Assembly (NCBI GenBank): GCA_003345545.1 | Contig: PRDH01000038.1 | Coordinates: forward strand, 1 to 36,222 | Source: Candidatus Thorarchaeota archaeon | GTDB taxonomy: Archaea; Asgardarchaeota; Thorarchaeia; Thorarchaeales; Thorarchaeaceae | Reading direction: 5' to 3' | Length of the DNA: 36,222 bases | Part shown: piece after piece, positions 23,727-32,372 of the stretch | Layout of the letters: each line of letters starts with the position of its first letter | Numbering within the stretch: the first letter of the stretch is position 1 | Program-made: the position numbers and the translations under genes | The notes under the pieces: model-generated | Seen by the model: the letters and a program-made list of their open reading frames with translations, nothing else | Told to the model about the DNA's origin: nothing | The model's database searches: none

Positions 23727-23972
23727 ATGAACGCAGGTAAACCCATGGAACTACTTCAAACCTCGATTGGCTCACAAGTTCTGGTCGAACTAAAGGGCAG
23801 AAAGAAGATCAAGGGAAAACTGCGAGGCTTTGACCAACACCTCAACCTCATCCTTGAGGATGCTGAGGAGATCTCAGTCGACCCAGAAACAAATGAGCAG
23901 ACCGTCGTTCAGGTAGATACGGTCATCGTACGAGGCGACAACGTAATCCTCGTTTCACCTCCGCCAAAATAG
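23727..23972 (+). CDS. Sm-like (LSm) protein
   Basis: 81 residues, complete LSm. Sm1 is IGSQVLVELKGRKKIKGKLRGFDQHLNLILEDAEE, with the FD.HLN loop that binds uridine in RNA. Sm2 is VIVRGDNVILVSP, with the RG motif. Archaeal LSm proteins form heptameric rings on U-rich RNA. It is followed 17 bases later by eL37, a pairing kept from archaea to some Asgard genomes. Confidence 0.95.
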   Translation: MNAGKPMELLQTSIGSQVLVELKGRKKIKGKLRGFDQHLNLILEDAEEISVDPETNEQTVVQVDTVIVRGDNVILVSPPPK

Positions 23973-23989
23973 TATAGGAGAAGGGACCC

Positions 23990-24178
23990 ATGGGAAAAGG
24001 AACTCCAGCAAAGGGAAAGAAAAACAATCCAAAGATGATTCGCTGTAGAAGGTGCGGCCGGAGGTCCTACCACGTCAGACACAAGAGATGCGCCTACTGT
24101 GGTTATGGAGCCTCTGCAAAGCTCCGTCAGTACAACTGGACACACAAGAACCGTCACGGTATCCGTATTCGCGGGTGA
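23990..24178 (+). CDS. rpl37e: Ribosomal protein eL37
   Basis: 62 residues, normal length. A zinc ribbon is clear: CRRCGRRSYHVRHKRCAYCGYG, with four cysteines. MGKGTPAKGKKNNPK and the end RQYNWTHKNRHGIRIRG match eL37. GGAGAAGGG lies just before the ATG. It is co-transcribed with the LSm gene. Confidence 0.96.
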   Translation: MGKGTPAKGKKNNPKMIRCRRCGRRSYHVRHKRCAYCGYGASAKLRQYNWTHKNRHGIRIRG

Positions 24179-24340
24179 GTCTTATTCCTTCCTGTGGACT
24201 CGGTAGTCCCAATTCAGTTCTTTTAGCAGTGAAAGAGAAGGCCACTCGTACTGTATAGTCGCATTTCAGACATGCGCGTGCGGGATTTGAGTAATAGCAG
24301 CTTCTTCAGTTGGGCAGTGCCACAGATGAGTCCATCGGAC

Positions 24341-24664
24341 CTATTTCTCATGTTTGTGCTCCTGTGATTTCGTTCTGGGATTGGTGTAGCTCGAGAATGA
24401 TCTTGTGGGCGGTCGTTCAATCTTCCCTCCAAGCGGTAGAGGGCCCGCTGATGATGCACGAATCCCGGGCGAATAGGAGGTTTCGAAACCATACGAAGCC
24501 TGTATGACAGTCAAATCCTCGGTCCGTGGCGTTCCACCTTGTCGTTCGGTCCTGACCTGAGCACCGCTTATACAGGTCTTTACAAACAAATATAGTGTAA
24601 AGAGAAGGCAACCTCCAACAAGAGCACCCATCAATATGGTCTGAGTAACAAGTTCTATCTGCAT
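24341..24664 (-). CDS. Small single-pass membrane protein, hypothetical
   Basis: 107 residues. A hydrophobic N-terminal segment (about 8-30, TILMGALVGGCLLFTLYLFV) is followed by a hydrophilic tail rich in Arg, Ser, Thr and Lys. On the minus strand GGGGGA lies 7 bases before the ATG, a good SD. No family is recognised. The convincing start and membrane segment support it, while its tail is low in complexity. Moderate confidence. Confidence 0.5.
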   Translation of the reverse strand: MQIELVTQTILMGALVGGCLLFTLYLFVKTCISGAQVRTERQGGTPRTEDLTVIQASYGFETSYSPGIRASSAGPLPLGGKIERPPTRSFSSYTNPRTKSQEHKHEK

Positions 24665-24862
24665 CTCGTTTCCCCCAAGTCATCACAGTATCGGAACCAC
24701 TTAAGGATTCCTCACAAATAACGAGTAGCGCGAGAGTGGAGCAGACCATCATAGGTTATTTAGAATGACAGCCTCATGGAACTCAAGGAGAGAGCCCTCT
24801 AAAGGCAAAAGTCAACCTCATGGAGTAACGGAAATAAGTTACCCTAGGCACAGTAGCAATCG

Positions 24863-25075
24863 GTGGGAATACGATTGAAGAGGCAGCATAGAGAGAAGAA
24901 AATCCCAACTCCATGCACTGATGAGGAAACCGAGATAGGTATGAAGGTCGTAGCAATTATGCAGACCATTACTGAGGATCTAGACGACGCTGGAAAGAGA
25001 GCGTGGCGCAAGATACTTGGCATGAATGGAGCGGTATCTAGGGGTAGCAAGCGCGTTGATGAAACTGATGAATAA
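24863..25075 (+). CDS. Small charged hypothetical protein
   Basis: 70 residues from a GTG at 24863, basic at the start (LKRQHREKKI) and acidic at the end (VDETDE), with a predicted helix ETEIGMKVVAIMQTITEDLDDAGKRAWRKILG in the middle. No motif or homologue is recognised. The helix has sensible amphipathic spacing, but the start codon has no clear SD. The opposite strand is also open here with a less protein-like composition. Low confidence. Confidence 0.3.
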   Translation: MGIRLKRQHREKKIPTPCTDEETEIGMKVVAIMQTITEDLDDAGKRAWRKILGMNGAVSRGSKRVDETDE

Positions 25076-25156
25076 GGTGGTTTGAACTCGATGAAACTCA
25101 TTGACATACTAAACCAGATAACAGATAGAAAACTCGCGAGATTCTGAATAGCATCT

Positions 25157-26098
25157 CTATATCTTTATGATGCTATTCGGAATTCTGGGGAACAGCGTAA
25201 TCTCACAGATGTTTGAACGTTTTGTCAGAAATCGAATCAGTCGTTCAATTCCAAGCCCGCCTCCAGCACTTGGCCCCAGCATTCCAGCTCTGGCGAGTTC
25301 AAGATACGGAGCAAAATCATCCAGTTTCTGTCCGCGTTCTCGTATCTTTCTGACTAGAACATAATACTCGTAATCGCGTTCCCCGCCTGAGAGTGCTTCC
25401 TGATATCCTTCTGGGTAAACTAGGTCATAGTTGACATAGTGTCCGTGATGTTCCGGGTCTTCTCTGTCGTAAAACTCTCTCTGAAAGTCAGTAATCCAGA
25501 ACAAGTCATCTTCGGAACGTGATATCTCTGATTCGTAATGAGGGCCGTATTCTTCCAATAATGACCAGCTGGTGTGAGTGCGAAATGGTCTTCGTGGAAT
25601 CCTGAGAGTAGCATTCAGTTTCTCGAGTTCATCAGCACATGTTGCCTTGACCTGGGATATGATATAGATCATTAGATCCTCGATGAGTGTCATGAACTCG
25701 CTTGCTGTCGCGGTCTTAAGCTCAATATCAAGCTGGGAGAACTCTAGGAGATGTCTGTCGCTACTTTGAACTCGCTCTAATCGAACATTAGGTGAAACAA
25801 TGTATATACCTCTAGTATCAAGAGCTGACACAGCAATCTGCTTGTGAAGGATCATGCTCTTTGTGAGCTGTAGCTTTTGCCCGTTATACGTGATATATGC
25901 GTCGTCAACTGAATGATTGAGAGGATCTGTGATGGGAGAGAGAATGACGGGCATCAACTGAATGAGTCCTCTGCCACTCAGAAAGTCATGCATGGCTCTC
26001 AGTGCCTCAGTCTGTACTCTGAATATCTGAGAATAACTCCCGTTTCCGTTTTGAGGATGCGTTGTTGTTTTCATTAAAGGCTCAGTCGTCATAGTCAT
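25157..26098 (-). CDS. Archaeal asparagine synthetase (AsnRS-like)
   Basis: 313 residues from the ATG at 26098; GTG 26101 and ATG 26092 are alternatives. It is the catalytic core of a class II aminoacyl-tRNA synthetase without an anticodon-binding domain. Motif 2 is seen around IYIVSPNVRLERVQSSDRHLLEFSQLD. Motif 3 is GGGLGIERLIRFL. This matches the archaeal asparagine synthetase derived from AspRS/AsnRS, which makes asparagine from aspartate, ammonia and ATP. It is divergent from an AsnC/Lrp-type regulator, which fits that role. The first 15 residues are not conserved. Confidence 0.85.
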   Translation of the reverse strand: MTMTTEPLMKTTTHPQNGNGSYSQIFRVQTEALRAMHDFLSGRGLIQLMPVILSPITDPLNHSVDDAYITYNGQKLQLTKSMILHKQIAVSALDTRGIYIVSPNVRLERVQSSDRHLLEFSQLDIELKTATASEFMTLIEDLMIYIISQVKATCADELEKLNATLRIPRRPFRTHTSWSLLEEYGPHYESEISRSEDDLFWITDFQREFYDREDPEHHGHYVNYDLVYPEGYQEALSGGERDYEYYVLVRKIRERGQKLDDFAPYLELARAGMLGPSAGGGLGIERLIRFLTKRSNICEITLFPRIPNSIIKI

Positions 26099-26162
26099 CA
26101 CAGGTTAGGCTACTCTATAGAAACACAGACAATGAACTTCTCTACATAAGAATTTGCAGAGA

Positions 26163-26222
26163 AAAATGGAATGATTGTCAAGAAGGACAGGTTTAAGTCT
26201 GAAAGATGGAATAATTTTCCAT
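26163..26222. promoter_or_regulatory. Lrp/AsnC-type operator pair and TATA box
   Basis: ATGGAATGATT (26166-26176) and ATGGAATAATT (26206-26216) are 40 bases apart, about four DNA turns, and differ at one position. The second extends to a perfect inverted repeat, ATGGAA-N5-TTCCAT, at 26206-26222, which ends 1 base before the Lrp ATG. A TATA-like GGTTTAAGTC lies at 26190-26199, so the palindrome covers the likely transcription start. This fits autorepression by the Lrp protein, with the far copy reaching toward the divergent synthetase promoter. Confidence 0.6.
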
Positions 26223-26223
26223 T

Positions 26224-26673
26224 ATGATCCAGCTTGATGATAAGGATTACAGGATACTGGCCCTCTTACGAGAGAATGCCAGACTTACGACAGGTGAGAT
26301 GGCGAAAGAACTCGGTATCGCTCAGACTACAATTCACAATCGCATAAAGAGGATGAGAGAGAGCGGAATCATCAAACGCTTCACTGTGGATTTGGATAGA
26401 AAGAAGATTGGCAGAGGCCTTGTAGCATATATTCTGTGCACTGTTTCATATCACACTTCTCGCGGGCAGAAGATCGACCAGTATGAAGTAGCTCGACTAG
26501 TCAAAACATTGCCTGAGGTAGAGGAAGTCTCGATAGTGACCGGAGAGAATGACATTATTGTCAAGGTAGCGCTGAGAGATGTGGATGAACTGAACGATTT
26601 CATTATTTACAAACTACGAAATACGGAAGGCATAGAAAAAACCAGGACAAGTGTTGTACTATCAGAGGTGTAG
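26224..26673 (+). CDS. Lrp/AsnC-family transcriptional regulator
   Basis: 149 residues. The N-terminal HTH is DDKDYRILALLRENARLTTGEMAKELGIAQTTIHNRIKRM; the C-terminal RAM/AsnC ligand-binding domain runs from about 60 to 149 (VAYILCTVSYH, then VARLVKTLPEVEEVSIVTGENDIIVKV). Such proteins form dimers and octamers and sense amino acids. It is divergent from the asparagine synthetase gene. The bacterial asnC-asnA pair has the same arrangement with an unrelated synthetase, so regulation by asparagine is a good guess. The ATG follows the palindrome by 1 base, so the mRNA is probably leaderless. Confidence 0.92.
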   Translation: MIQLDDKDYRILALLRENARLTTGEMAKELGIAQTTIHNRIKRMRESGIIKRFTVDLDRKKIGRGLVAYILCTVSYHTSRGQKIDQYEVARLVKTLPEVEEVSIVTGENDIIVKVALRDVDELNDFIIYKLRNTEGIEKTRTSVVLSEV

Positions 26674-26910
26674 AGGTTTCTTGGAGACCAGTCTCGGAAT
26701 CATTCACTTGATTCTCAATCTCCTAGATAGTGGAACTGTGCTCATCCGTCCCTAGCGTGCTGAGTACCCTTTGATGACTAGAGAGAGAAGTTGCGGACAG
26801 GTCGAGATTTCTCAAGGATGAGCTGATGGACATGCAATAACCCAGCTGACTTATATCCATCTAGCTAATCATCTGATTTCAAATAGACCTGCAACGTGGT
26901 TTCCGTGTCG

Positions 26911-27372
26911 ATGGAAGACAAGATTCAGATGAATCCAGTTGGGTTTGTGCAACGTGAGAAACCTGATGAGGATGTCAAAGATAGGAGAATCATATCGAGA
27001 GTGGTTCTTGATGCCAAGTTCTCTGAGGGCCTGTCGGGAGTCGATGAGTTCTCACATATCTATATCATATTTTGGTTGAATAAGGTCAAGCAAGCCGATA
27101 TCGGCACGCTAGAGCGCCATGTCTTTGACGATCCAAAACTGCCGCTCGTTGGTATCTTTGCCACAAGGTCGCCCACTCGACCAAACCCCATAGGTCAGAC
27201 CTTGGTCGAGCTAGTCAGACGGGAGGATAATGTACTCTGGGTCCGGGGTCTTGATGCCTATGATGGCACACCCGTCTTGGATATCAAACCATATCCAGAT
27301 TGGGAGCGAGGACAATGGATAGTTGTCAAGGATTTTAGAGCTCCAGATTGGTTGAGGAGTATCAACAAGTAG
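26911..27372 (+). CDS. TrmO/TsaA-like tRNA methyltransferase
   Basis: 153 residues from the ATG at 26911; a GTG at 26896 adds five residues. The beta-barrel TrmO fold is recognised by IQMNPVGFVQ, DEFSHIYIIFW, and the signature FATRSPTRPNPIGQTLVELV, followed by LDAYDGTPVLDIKPY. TrmO methylates N6 of t6A37 in tRNA-Thr using SAM. A TATA-like CTTATATCC lies about 55 bases upstream. It stands alone here. Confidence 0.9.
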   Translation: MEDKIQMNPVGFVQREKPDEDVKDRRIISRVVLDAKFSEGLSGVDEFSHIYIIFWLNKVKQADIGTLERHVFDDPKLPLVGIFATRSPTRPNPIGQTLVELVRREDNVLWVRGLDAYDGTPVLDIKPYPDWERGQWIVVKDFRAPDWLRSINK

Positions 27373-27548
27373 TGCCATCTGATATGACAGACTCTAATCG
27401 CAAATCAAGCAGTCGCCAAACGGAGTGAAGTCTATTAGGGTCTTCAATGTGAAGTGCCCTTCAGCAAAATTCAATTGCCAATGGTAGAAATCGCTAAGGG
27501 TACTCTCAAGCATGTTGCCTTCGTTTATTGACAAGAAAAGAGAGGATC

Positions 27549-29960
27549 ATGAGTTCCATGAAGACAAAGGCTTTTGCTGATATGACTGTCGAACAGGCAT
27601 GTTCCCAGGTGGGTTCAGATTTAACTGGACTCTCACAGTCAGAGGCGGAGTCGCGGCTTCAGAAGTATGGGTACAATGAGATATCAGAGGACAGGAGAAG
27701 CCCCCTGATTGATCTGCTTTCTCGGTACTGGGGACCGATGCCATGGTTGCTCGAACTGACAATAATCCTCTCATTATTGCTGAACCATTTAATTGACGCT
27801 ATCGTAGTCTTTGTTCTCTTGACAATCAACGTTGTAGTGGGCTTCATCAACTCCGATCACTCACAGAAGGCGTTGGAGCTTCTGAAGAGCAAGCTCGCTA
27901 CTAAGGCCAGGGTGAAGCGAAATGGTTCATGGACTAGAGTCGACGCTCGTCAACTCGTCCTTGGTGATGTCATATACTTGAATCTGGGAGATGTTGTTCC
28001 TGCAGATGCCAAGGTGACTAAGGGAGAACTGCTTGTTGACCAGAGCTCTCTAACGGGCGAGTCGCTACCAGTTCATCTTCATGACTCAGATGTTATCTTC
28101 TCAGGGACTGTGGTGACTCAGGGGGAAGGAATGGGACTTGTTGTCAATACAGGAGAGGCTACGTATTTTGGCGCAACTGCAGGTCTCGTCAAGCTCGCCA
28201 AGCCCCAATCGCATCAGATGGATATCGTGATAGGCGTATCAAGGTACTTGCTTTACGCGAGTCTATCTGTATTGGCTGTAACTGCGCTGTATGTATGGCT
28301 TACTAGCGGCGACATGGTTCTGATTGTCACATTTGCAGTTCTCTTTCTCATGGGCTCTATTCCAGTCGCATTACCAGCAGTCACTGCTATTGTTGAGGCG
28401 AGAGGCGCAATGGAATTATCTCGAGAAGGGATTCTTGTGTCTAGGTTGGACTCCATAGAAGATGCTGCATCTATCGATGTCCTCTGTTTCGACAAGACAG
28501 GAACGCTTACTCAGAATCGCATCTCCGTAGTGGATGTCCTCCCTCAGCGTGGTCATGATACATTTGAGGTGGGGATGCTCGCGGCACTGGCATCAAGCGA
28601 GAACAGCAAGGACCTGATTGATTCTGCAATCATAGATTACGCCAAGACCAGGGCGATCGACTATTTCAGTTTCAAGCAGACAGTATTCACGCCATTCACA
28701 CCAAATACAAAGATTGCCGAGGCTATCGTTGAAAGGGGCGACTCACGTTTGAGAGTCATCAAGGGCGCTCCTAGAGAAGTCCTGTCCCGATGCAAGGACG
28801 ATCCGGATAAAGTACAAGGCGTGGAAGACCAGATTTCTCAGATAGCTACTCTGGGTTATAGGACATTGGCTGTTGCACGGTCTATTACGCATGAAAACTC
28901 AAACCTAAGCTACTGCGGGCTGATAGTCATGTCTGATCCGATACGACCAGAATCGAAGGAGATGATTGAACGAATCAGGTCTCTCGGAGTCAGACCATTA
29001 ATGCTCACCGGAGATAGTCTCAGCATCGCCAAGGAGGTGGCCATTCAGACTGGAATCGGTGAGAAGATTGGACTAGCATCAATGCTCAGAAAGGAAAGCC
29101 ACAATCTTCGCTTCGAAATCCTGGACTATGATGGATTTGCTGAAGTGTATCCTGAAGATAAGTATCTAATTGTGAAATCGCTCCAGTCTCAGGGCCACAT
29201 GCTTGGTATGACAGGCGACGGTGTTAACGATGCTCCCGCTCTGAAACAGGCCGAGATGGGCATTGCAGTGAAAGATGCTACTGATGTGTCAAAGGCTTCA
29301 GCAAGCGTTGTCCTCACTAGGGATGGCATCGATGTGATCACACAGGCTCTGATCACAAGCAGAAAGATATACCAACGAATGCTCAGCTGGGTCATCAACA
29401 AGATTGCCAAAGTGATCCAGTTCGTAGGACTGCTCTCATTGGGTTACTTCTGGCTTCACGGACTCGTTTTCCCAGTGATTGGAATGGTTCTACTAATCTT
29501 CTCAAATGATTTCGCCACCATGTCTCTTGCCACAGATAATGCTGCGGGGTCGACCAGTCCCAATCAATGGAACCTGAAGAATATCAGCATCCTAGGCGGC
29601 GTAGTTGGCCTTCTCTTGGTTGCCCAGGGTGCTCTCACAGTATATATTGGCATGACCGTGTTCGAGATGGATTTGAACCAGGTTGGAAGCCTTATTACAT
29701 TCACATTAATCTTCACGAGCCAGTTCAGGATATTGGTCGTTCGAGAGAGGCGGCGATTCTGGGCCTCTCGCCCCGGAAGAGAACTAATGCTCTCTGTAGT
29801 GGGAGTGCTCTTCAGTTTCTCAGTTCTGGCGTTCATTGGTGGTCTCTTGGCTCCTTTGACACTCGTCGAGATTGTTTTTGCAGTGCTATTCTCGGGAGCT
29901 TTCACTTTCATAGTTGTAGATCCTGTCAAGTTCTCTCTCGCAAAACGCTTCGGTCTGTAG
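27549..29960 (+). CDS. P-type H+-ATPase (plasma-membrane type)
   Basis: 803 residues from the ATG at 27549, with GAGAGGA upstream. The cation-ATPase N-terminal domain (MTVEQACSQV) precedes two membrane segments. The actuator loop has LTGES; M4 has the IPVALP proton/cation motif; the phosphorylation site is DKTGTLT (D about 315). KGAPREVL, MLTGDS, and TGDGVNDAPALKQAEMG complete the ATP-binding and hinge motifs. The C-terminal membrane part includes FSNDFATMSLATDN, typical of the PMA (P3A) group. It should pump protons out of the cell using ATP. No C-terminal regulatory tail of the fungal type is present. Confidence 0.93.
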   Translation: MSSMKTKAFADMTVEQACSQVGSDLTGLSQSEAESRLQKYGYNEISEDRRSPLIDLLSRYWGPMPWLLELTIILSLLLNHLIDAIVVFVLLTINVVVGFINSDHSQKALELLKSKLATKARVKRNGSWTRVDARQLVLGDVIYLNLGDVVPADAKVTKGELLVDQSSLTGESLPVHLHDSDVIFSGTVVTQGEGMGLVVNTGEATYFGATAGLVKLAKPQSHQMDIVIGVSRYLLYASLSVLAVTALYVWLTSGDMVLIVTFAVLFLMGSIPVALPAVTAIVEARGAMELSREGILVSRLDSIEDAASIDVLCFDKTGTLTQNRISVVDVLPQRGHDTFEVGMLAALASSENSKDLIDSAIIDYAKTRAIDYFSFKQTVFTPFTPNTKIAEAIVERGDSRLRVIKGAPREVLSRCKDDPDKVQGVEDQISQIATLGYRTLAVARSITHENSNLSYCGLIVMSDPIRPESKEMIERIRSLGVRPLMLTGDSLSIAKEVAIQTGIGEKIGLASMLRKESHNLRFEILDYDGFAEVYPEDKYLIVKSLQSQGHMLGMTGDGVNDAPALKQAEMGIAVKDATDVSKASASVVLTRDGIDVITQALITSRKIYQRMLSWVINKIAKVIQFVGLLSLGYFWLHGLVFPVIGMVLLIFSNDFATMSLATDNAAGSTSPNQWNLKNISILGGVVGLLLVAQGALTVYIGMTVFEMDLNQVGSLITFTLIFTSQFRILVVRERRRFWASRPGRELMLSVVGVLFSFSVLAFIGGLLAPLTLVEIVFAVLFSGAFTFIVVDPVKFSLAKRFGL

Positions 29961-30142
29961 AGTGAAACGAAGCTACACTGGTATGGGGAATCCTATGGCA
30001 TCATCATTTGGGCAGCCCACATACGACATTTTCAAAAGAGCCAAGGCAGGCCAACCGAGATTTGAGCTCAGGACCGCCTCCTCTTTGTTCATCTGGAATC
30101 TGACATCTAGAGATAAAAGAGGAATTATCATGGATAATCGTA

Positions 30143-30832
30143 ATGTCTTCACGCGACTCATCCAGTTTTCATGATAAGAGAGGTGGAAAGTTCATCTATG
30201 TCAGTAGCTGTCTTCTCAATCAGAATCGCCGATTTCCAGGTATCGCAGTCAGTGAAGGTGCAATACCGGGTCTTTTTGAGGAAATCATGAGAAACGGAAT
30301 TGGTATTGAACAGCTTCCATGTCCAGAATGTCTCGGATGGGGAGGAATATCTCGTGACTCTGTCTTTAGATTCATTCCTATCTTTTATCGATATAGTGGT
30401 TCAAGATTGTACCCTCTGATTAAGGCCATGGGAAGAGTATGGTTGTACAAGTACAGAAGGCTGTGCAAGAGGAGAGCACATGAGATTGTCAGAGATATCA
30501 AGAGTGCCCGGTCAAGCGGGTATCGTATTCTCTCCATAATCGCTATGAATGACAGTCCTACATGTGGCGCGACCCGGAAATTGAGCATTCTGGATATGGT
30601 TGCCAATCTCAAAGAGAGAGGTCTGCGAGTCAAGGATATCGAGTGTCCGCAGTTTGACATGATGAGAAAGCACTTGCCGAATCTGCTGGTGGCAGGACAG
30701 GGGCATTTCATGAGTGAACTGATCAATGGGCTTAAGCAGAATGGCATAGTAATACCAGTCTTGGCGTACGACCCTTGGAGTGACCCTCAGAAAGAAACGG
30801 ATAGACTAACTGAAGCACTTCTGGAATTGTGA
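30143..30832 (+). CDS. TudS/DUF523-like Fe-S protein
   Basis: 229 residues. The family motifs are SSCLLNQNRRFPG, then PCPECLGWGG, and NDSPTCGATR. Their cysteines match the three that hold the [4Fe-4S] cluster in TudS/DUF523 desulfidases (thiouracil desulfurase relatives). An insertion rich in Arg, Lys and Tyr (about 75-110) is longer than in standard DUF523, closer to a divergent TudS-related branch. The C-terminal part (VIPVLAYDPWSDPQ) is not standard. A desulfurase role is only suggested. The tRNA-like repeat at 30838 begins 5 bases after its stop. Confidence 0.75.
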   Translation: MSSRDSSSFHDKRGGKFIYVSSCLLNQNRRFPGIAVSEGAIPGLFEEIMRNGIGIEQLPCPECLGWGGISRDSVFRFIPIFYRYSGSRLYPLIKAMGRVWLYKYRRLCKRRAHEIVRDIKSARSSGYRILSIIAMNDSPTCGATRKLSILDMVANLKERGLRVKDIECPQFDMMRKHLPNLLVAGQGHFMSELINGLKQNGIVIPVLAYDPWSDPQKETDRLTEALLEL

Positions 30833-30837
30833 AGAGT

Positions 30838-30867
30838 GAAGGAGTGGTGGACCGGGCGTGATTTGGC
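30838..30867 (-). repeat. tRNA-Ala 3'-end direct repeat, copy 1
   Basis: On the minus strand: T-loop GCCAAAT, T-stem CACGC, acceptor CCGGTCC, A, CCA, then CTCCTTC. The acceptor, discriminator and CCA match the real tRNA-Ala 3' end at 33423-33433 exactly. Copies 1 and 2 are identical over 28 bases (30838-30865 and 32230-32257), including the flank beyond CCA. No tRNA body is attached. The copy marks the left end of a 1.39 kb segment holding the OYE gene. Confidence 0.75.
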
Positions 30868-30932
30868 ATATGAGCTCTCTTGGCCCTCATCTGAGTTTGA
30901 TTTCAATAGTCATGCTTGTTAGAATATCCTAG

Positions 30933-30946
30933 TTCCCTGAAGGGAA
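30933..30946 (-). terminator. Stem-loop downstream of the OYE gene
   Basis: TTCCCT-GA-AGGGAA is a perfect 6-bp inverted repeat about 26 bases beyond the OYE stop codon. A terminator or mRNA end is plausible but archaeal termination does not require a hairpin. Confidence 0.3.
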
Positions 30947-30971
30947 TCTTGTTCTCCGCTAGCTCGGAATA

Positions 30972-32099
30972 TCACTCTCCCTCAAACTGAACGCATTCTA
31001 CCTTTCCTCTAAGCCCTGCTACAAGGCAACGGTTACAAGAAATGCATCGAGCTGGTTCCTGTTTACTGATCTTCGCTTCTTCAGTCCAACGCTGCAAAAG
31101 CGCGGGTTCACTAATCAACGGGCGACTAAGCTGAATCACATCGAAAGCAGCCTTTGGATTTCCGTTCCCTGTCAGTAGCTCAACAACAGTTTCCGGCGAC
31201 CGGATTCCACCTACCAATCCGAACAAGAGACCACTGTCATGAGCTATCGAACGGATAATCGTTGCGTCATCCAAGAAATAAGCCTCACCTACATCCTTCG
31301 GATTCTGACTTGGGTTGGGCCCACTGAATATGACGCAATATGCTCCCGCTTCAGCGAGCCTCTTCGTCAACTCACCTACTTCCTCAGGTCCGACCATTTT
31401 CGAGCTTGAGTCCACCTTCACCTGAATGGGAATATCAACCGCATTCTTCACAGCTCTCACAGCATCCACCATCGCCTTACAACGTCCTTCGATTGTTGCT
31501 CCGGTATATGGGTCATCCACTGGGCGTCTATTGAACGATGGGTCAAAGAATTGCCAAAGCCCATAGTTGTGAGCTCCATGTAGTTCAATCACATCAAATC
31601 CGGCTTTAACTGCACGTTTGGCTGCGTCAGCATACGCCTGAGTGACTCTCTCTACATGGTCCACTGTCATAGCCTTGACTCGAACAACATCCCCCCTAGG
31701 TTGAGGGACCTCCATATCACTGGGTCCAAATGCTATATCGTTGCCAGTGTATTTTGGCAAGCTCCTGCTCCCGCAATGAACCAATTGAGCTGCTGCCAGA
31801 CCACCTGAAGCATGAATCGCCCCAGCAAGGCGTTTCAGGCCTTCAACATCGCTTGCCTTTGAATTAGAGATCATGCGCTTAATCGTCTGTCCTTCATACA
31901 TTACATATTGAAAACCGGTTACCACGACGCCTGCTCTGATCTTGCCATAAGTTTCGATGATGGCCTCCCCGCATATTCCATTCTCTTCCGCCTGACTCAT
32001 CCAGGTAGCGGCCCGCATGATTCGGCTTGATGCAATCATGCCATTTGGCAATTCGAGTTTCTGGAACACAACACGCTCCCAAGTTTCTTGGTCTACCAT
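30972..32099 (-). CDS. Old-yellow-enzyme family NADH:flavin oxidoreductase with Cys cluster
   Basis: 375 residues. The (beta/alpha)8 barrel has LVHCGSRS, ELHGAHNYGLWQFFDPSFNRR, the substrate and flavin region typical of this family, then IPIQVKVDSS, GGIRSPETV and FDVIQLSRPLISEP for phosphate binding. The C-terminus has CISCNRC-x10-C, a likely Fe-S site as in 2-enoate and dienoyl-CoA reductases. The FAD/NAD domains that follow in those enzymes are absent; the protein ends just after the cluster. It lies between tRNA-Ala 3'-end repeats with no other gene. Substrate unknown; ene-reductase chemistry is inferred. Confidence 0.88.
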   Translation of the reverse strand: MVDQETWERVVFQKLELPNGMIASSRIMRAATWMSQAEENGICGEAIIETYGKIRAGVVVTGFQYVMYEGQTIKRMISNSKASDVEGLKRLAGAIHASGGLAAAQLVHCGSRSLPKYTGNDIAFGPSDMEVPQPRGDVVRVKAMTVDHVERVTQAYADAAKRAVKAGFDVIELHGAHNYGLWQFFDPSFNRRPVDDPYTGATIEGRCKAMVDAVRAVKNAVDIPIQVKVDSSSKMVGPEEVGELTKRLAEAGAYCVIFSGPNPSQNPKDVGEAYFLDDATIIRSIAHDSGLLFGLVGGIRSPETVVELLTGNGNPKAAFDVIQLSRPLISEPALLQRWTEEAKISKQEPARCISCNRCLVAGLRGKVECVQFEGE

Positions 32100-32229
32100 C
32101 GAATCAGCTCACATTTTCTAATCCCTCGTGCTCGAAACACAGACTTTTCCACTTTCTTTCATTCGAGTATGAAGGAGCTTCTGATAGAATGATATTCGAT
32201 TAGCATATAGGCTTGGTGTGATGACACGA

Positions 32230-32259
32230 GAAGGAGTGGTGGACCGGGCGTGATTTGAC
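32230..32259 (-). repeat. tRNA-Ala 3'-end direct repeat, copy 2
   Basis: On the minus strand: T-loop GTCAAAT, T-stem CACGC, acceptor CCGGTCC, A, CCA, then CTCCTTC. It is identical to copy 1 over 28 bases and differs from the real tRNA-Ala in the T-stem (CACGC against TTCGC). It stands between the OYE gene and the NosD-like gene, dividing the region into two single-gene segments. Confidence 0.75.
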
Positions 32260-32372
32260 CCTGTTGTCTTATTCGTGCCCAACGCCTCTTGCAGATTAGA
32301 GTGCAGGCGGGAGATAGATCGAGTTTGATTCTTTTCCGTACATCCAAGAGTAACTATCTAATAATCATGGAA

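Noticed and set aside
29962..30174. A 70-codon frame after the P-type ATPase
   Set aside because: It starts 2 bases after the ATPase stop but has no family likeness or SD of its own, and overlaps the start of the TudS-like gene.
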